Assembly (NCBI GenBank): GCA_030635995.1
Contig: DAOVXU010000063.1
Coordinates: forward strand, 1 to 8,490
Source of the DNA: Arcobacter sp.
Lineage (GTDB): Bacteria > Campylobacterota > Campylobacteria > Campylobacterales > Arcobacteraceae
Direction of reading: 5' to 3'
DNA: 8,490 bases
Part shown: one piece after another, positions 7,334 to 8,490 of the stretch
Layout of the letters: every line of letters begins with the position of its first letter
Numbering within the stretch: position 1 is the stretch's first letter
Notes under the pieces: model-generated
Told to the model about the DNA's origin: nothing
The model's input: only the letters and a program-made list of their open reading frames with translations
The model's database searches: none
Program-made: the position numbers and the translations under genes

Positions 7334-7363
7334 ATAAAACCTACAAATAATTGTAGGTTTTAT
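7334..7363. terminator. Bidirectional intrinsic terminator between convergent genes
   Basis: ATAAAACCTACAA (7334-7346) and TTGTAGGTTTTAT (7351-7363) are exact reverse complements: a 13-bp stem with a 4-nt ATAA loop. The central CCTACAA/TTGTAGG pairs give stability, and the flanking A and T runs supply a T-tract in both directions. It starts five bases after the truD stop and its right arm contains the TAA stop of the minus-strand gene (7360-7362), so one element serves both transcripts. Confidence 0.85.
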
Positions 7364-8490
7364 GCTTGTTCTATCTTATTTCTTCCATTTTCTTTCGCTT
7401 TATATAAAGCAATATCAATTCTTTTTAATATTATATCAATATTGTCATTTTTTAAATAAGAGGTAATTCCAAAGCTACAAGTGATCGGATTTTTAAGTTT
7501 AGAAGAAAAAGTTGAACTTTCAATTAATTTTCTAATTTTTTCAATAGTTTTTAAACCATTTTCCATATTTGTTTCTGATAATAAAATCATAAATTCTTCC
7601 CCACCCCATCTAGCAATTGTATCTGTATCTCTTAATACATTTTGAATTGTTTTAGCTAAGTTAGTAAGAACTTCATCACCTACATCATGTCCATAAGTGT
7701 CATTGACTTTTTTAAAGTGGTCTATATCAAACATTGCTATAATAAAGTTATTTTCATATCTAATACTTCTTTGAATTTCACTTTGTAATTCTTTATTGAA
7801 TTTTTGTCTATTAGCAAGTTTAGTAAGGACATCATGTGTTGCTTGATATTCTAATAAATCAGCTTGTTTTTTTAATTTTGTAATATCTGTTAATGTTAAA
7901 ACATAATGGGTACCATTAAATTCATATGTGGTCATATTTAATTTAAAAATATTAAATGTATTATGGCTATTCCTAATTTTAACTAGAATATCTTTATTTT
8001 GAAAAGATTGTGCATCAGATAAGCAACATAAATTATTAAAATTATCTACATAATAATAACCCTCTTCTTTTATAAAAAGATGACAAATTTGTTTTATATC
8101 ATTATTAAATTCATCTATGTTTCTTTTATTTACAAACTCTAAAAAGTTGTTATTTACTGTATGGACTTTATCTCCATTGGATACTACAACTAAATTATCT
8201 TGTGAATTTAAAATAGAATTTAATTCAAATGTTTTCTCTTTTAATTGTGAGATAAGTACACTATTTAATTCTTCAAGCTCTTTTCTTAACATTCTAGCTT
8301 CAACTGCCTGATAAATAGTTGTAATAAGTTTTTTTAAGTTCACAGGTTTTAGTATATAACCATTTACATTCATATCAATTGCTTCTTGTAGAAACTCTAT
8401 CTCTGTATAAGCAGTTGTTATAGATATAGGGAATGATTTGTCATTTTCTCTTATATGTCTAATAAGTTCCATTCCATCCATTTTAGGCAT
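7360..8490 (-). CDS. Receiver-PAS-GGDEF diguanylate cyclase response regulator (5' end beyond window)
   Basis: Predicted cytoplasmic two-component output protein that makes c-di-GMP from two GTP. The visible 376 residues begin inside the receiver domain at MPKMDG; the phosphoacceptor Asp should lie a few residues earlier, outside the window, so the ATG at the edge is an internal Met and not the start. Receiver residues seen are the conserved Thr/Ala of ITTAYTE (24-30) and Lys48 in LKPV. A coiled-coil linker (about 63-92) follows, then a PAS-like domain (about 93-208) ending in the usual DIT, then GGDEF (about 210-376). The cyclase is intact by motif: FDIDHFKKVNDTYGHDVGD (254-272), active-site GGEEF (296-300), and an RDTD inhibitory site (287-290) exactly five residues before it, implying product inhibition. 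There is no EAL domain. A partner histidine kinase may lie further right, but none is visible. Confidence 0.9.
   Translation of the reverse strand: MPKMDGMELIRHIRENDKSFPISITTAYTEIEFLQEAIDMNVNGYILKPVNLKKLITTIYQAVEARMLRKELEELNSVLISQLKEKTFELNSILNSQDNLVVVSNGDKVHTVNNNFLEFVNKRNIDEFNNDIKQICHLFIKEEGYYYVDNFNNLCCLSDAQSFQNKDILVKIRNSHNTFNIFKLNMTTYEFNGTHYVLTLTDITKLKKQADLLEYQATHDVLTKLANRQKFNKELQSEIQRSIRYENNFIIAMFDIDHFKKVNDTYGHDVGDEVLTNLAKTIQNVLRDTDTIARWGGEEFMILLSETNMENGLKTIEKIRKLIESSTFSSKLKNPITCSFGITSYLKNDNIDIILKRIDIALYKAKENGRNKIEQA

Noticed and set aside
8117..8311. Plus-strand open frame of 64 codons inside the cyclase gene
   Set aside because: It is antisense to the PAS and coiled-coil region, with low-complexity Phe/Leu/Ser composition and no Shine-Dalgarno.

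Overview
The window is very AT-rich and tightly packed, with short or overlapping gene junctions. Its codon use and protein flavour (Lys/Asn/Ile-rich) and the gene set (short RND adaptor, TolC-like protein, TruD, response regulator with a GGDEF output) suggest a Campylobacterota chromosome, most likely Arcobacter/Aliarcobacter-like. The genus is inferred from protein resemblance recalled from memory, not from a database search.

Layout. Positions 1 to about 345 hold the C-terminal part of a RhuM-family gene on the minus strand, running off the left edge and broken by nonsense codons and a frameshift; fainter traces may reach about 409. A gene-free, almost pure A/T spacer with small inverted repeats follows. 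From about 595 a plus-strand operon begins: a -10-like element, a palindromic operator, a TetR-family repressor, a TolC-like outer-membrane channel, a short periplasmic adaptor and a full-length RND efflux pump. These four genes overlap or abut (11 nt overlap, 8 nt overlap, 0 nt gap), so they form one transcription and translation unit. Next comes truD (tRNA pseudouridine-13 synthase), with its own likely -10 box inside a perfect palindrome. A strong hairpin at 7334-7363 then separates truD from a convergent minus-strand gene. That gene encodes a receiver-PAS-GGDEF protein, probably a c-di-GMP synthase, whose N-terminus lies beyond the right edge.

How the genes work together. The adaptor, the RND pump and the TolC-like channel together give a complete tripartite exporter. 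The repressor at the head of the operon, with an operator overlapping its own transcription start, implies ligand-induced autoregulation of the whole exporter. The substrate cannot be read from the sequence. truD and the diguanylate cyclase are unrelated neighbours. I do not see a convincing previously undescribed system here. The points most worth following up are the decaying RhuM remnant with its readable mutational history, the operator placement, the adaptor that seems to lack a membrane-proximal domain, and the cysteine-bearing PAS-like module of the cyclase.
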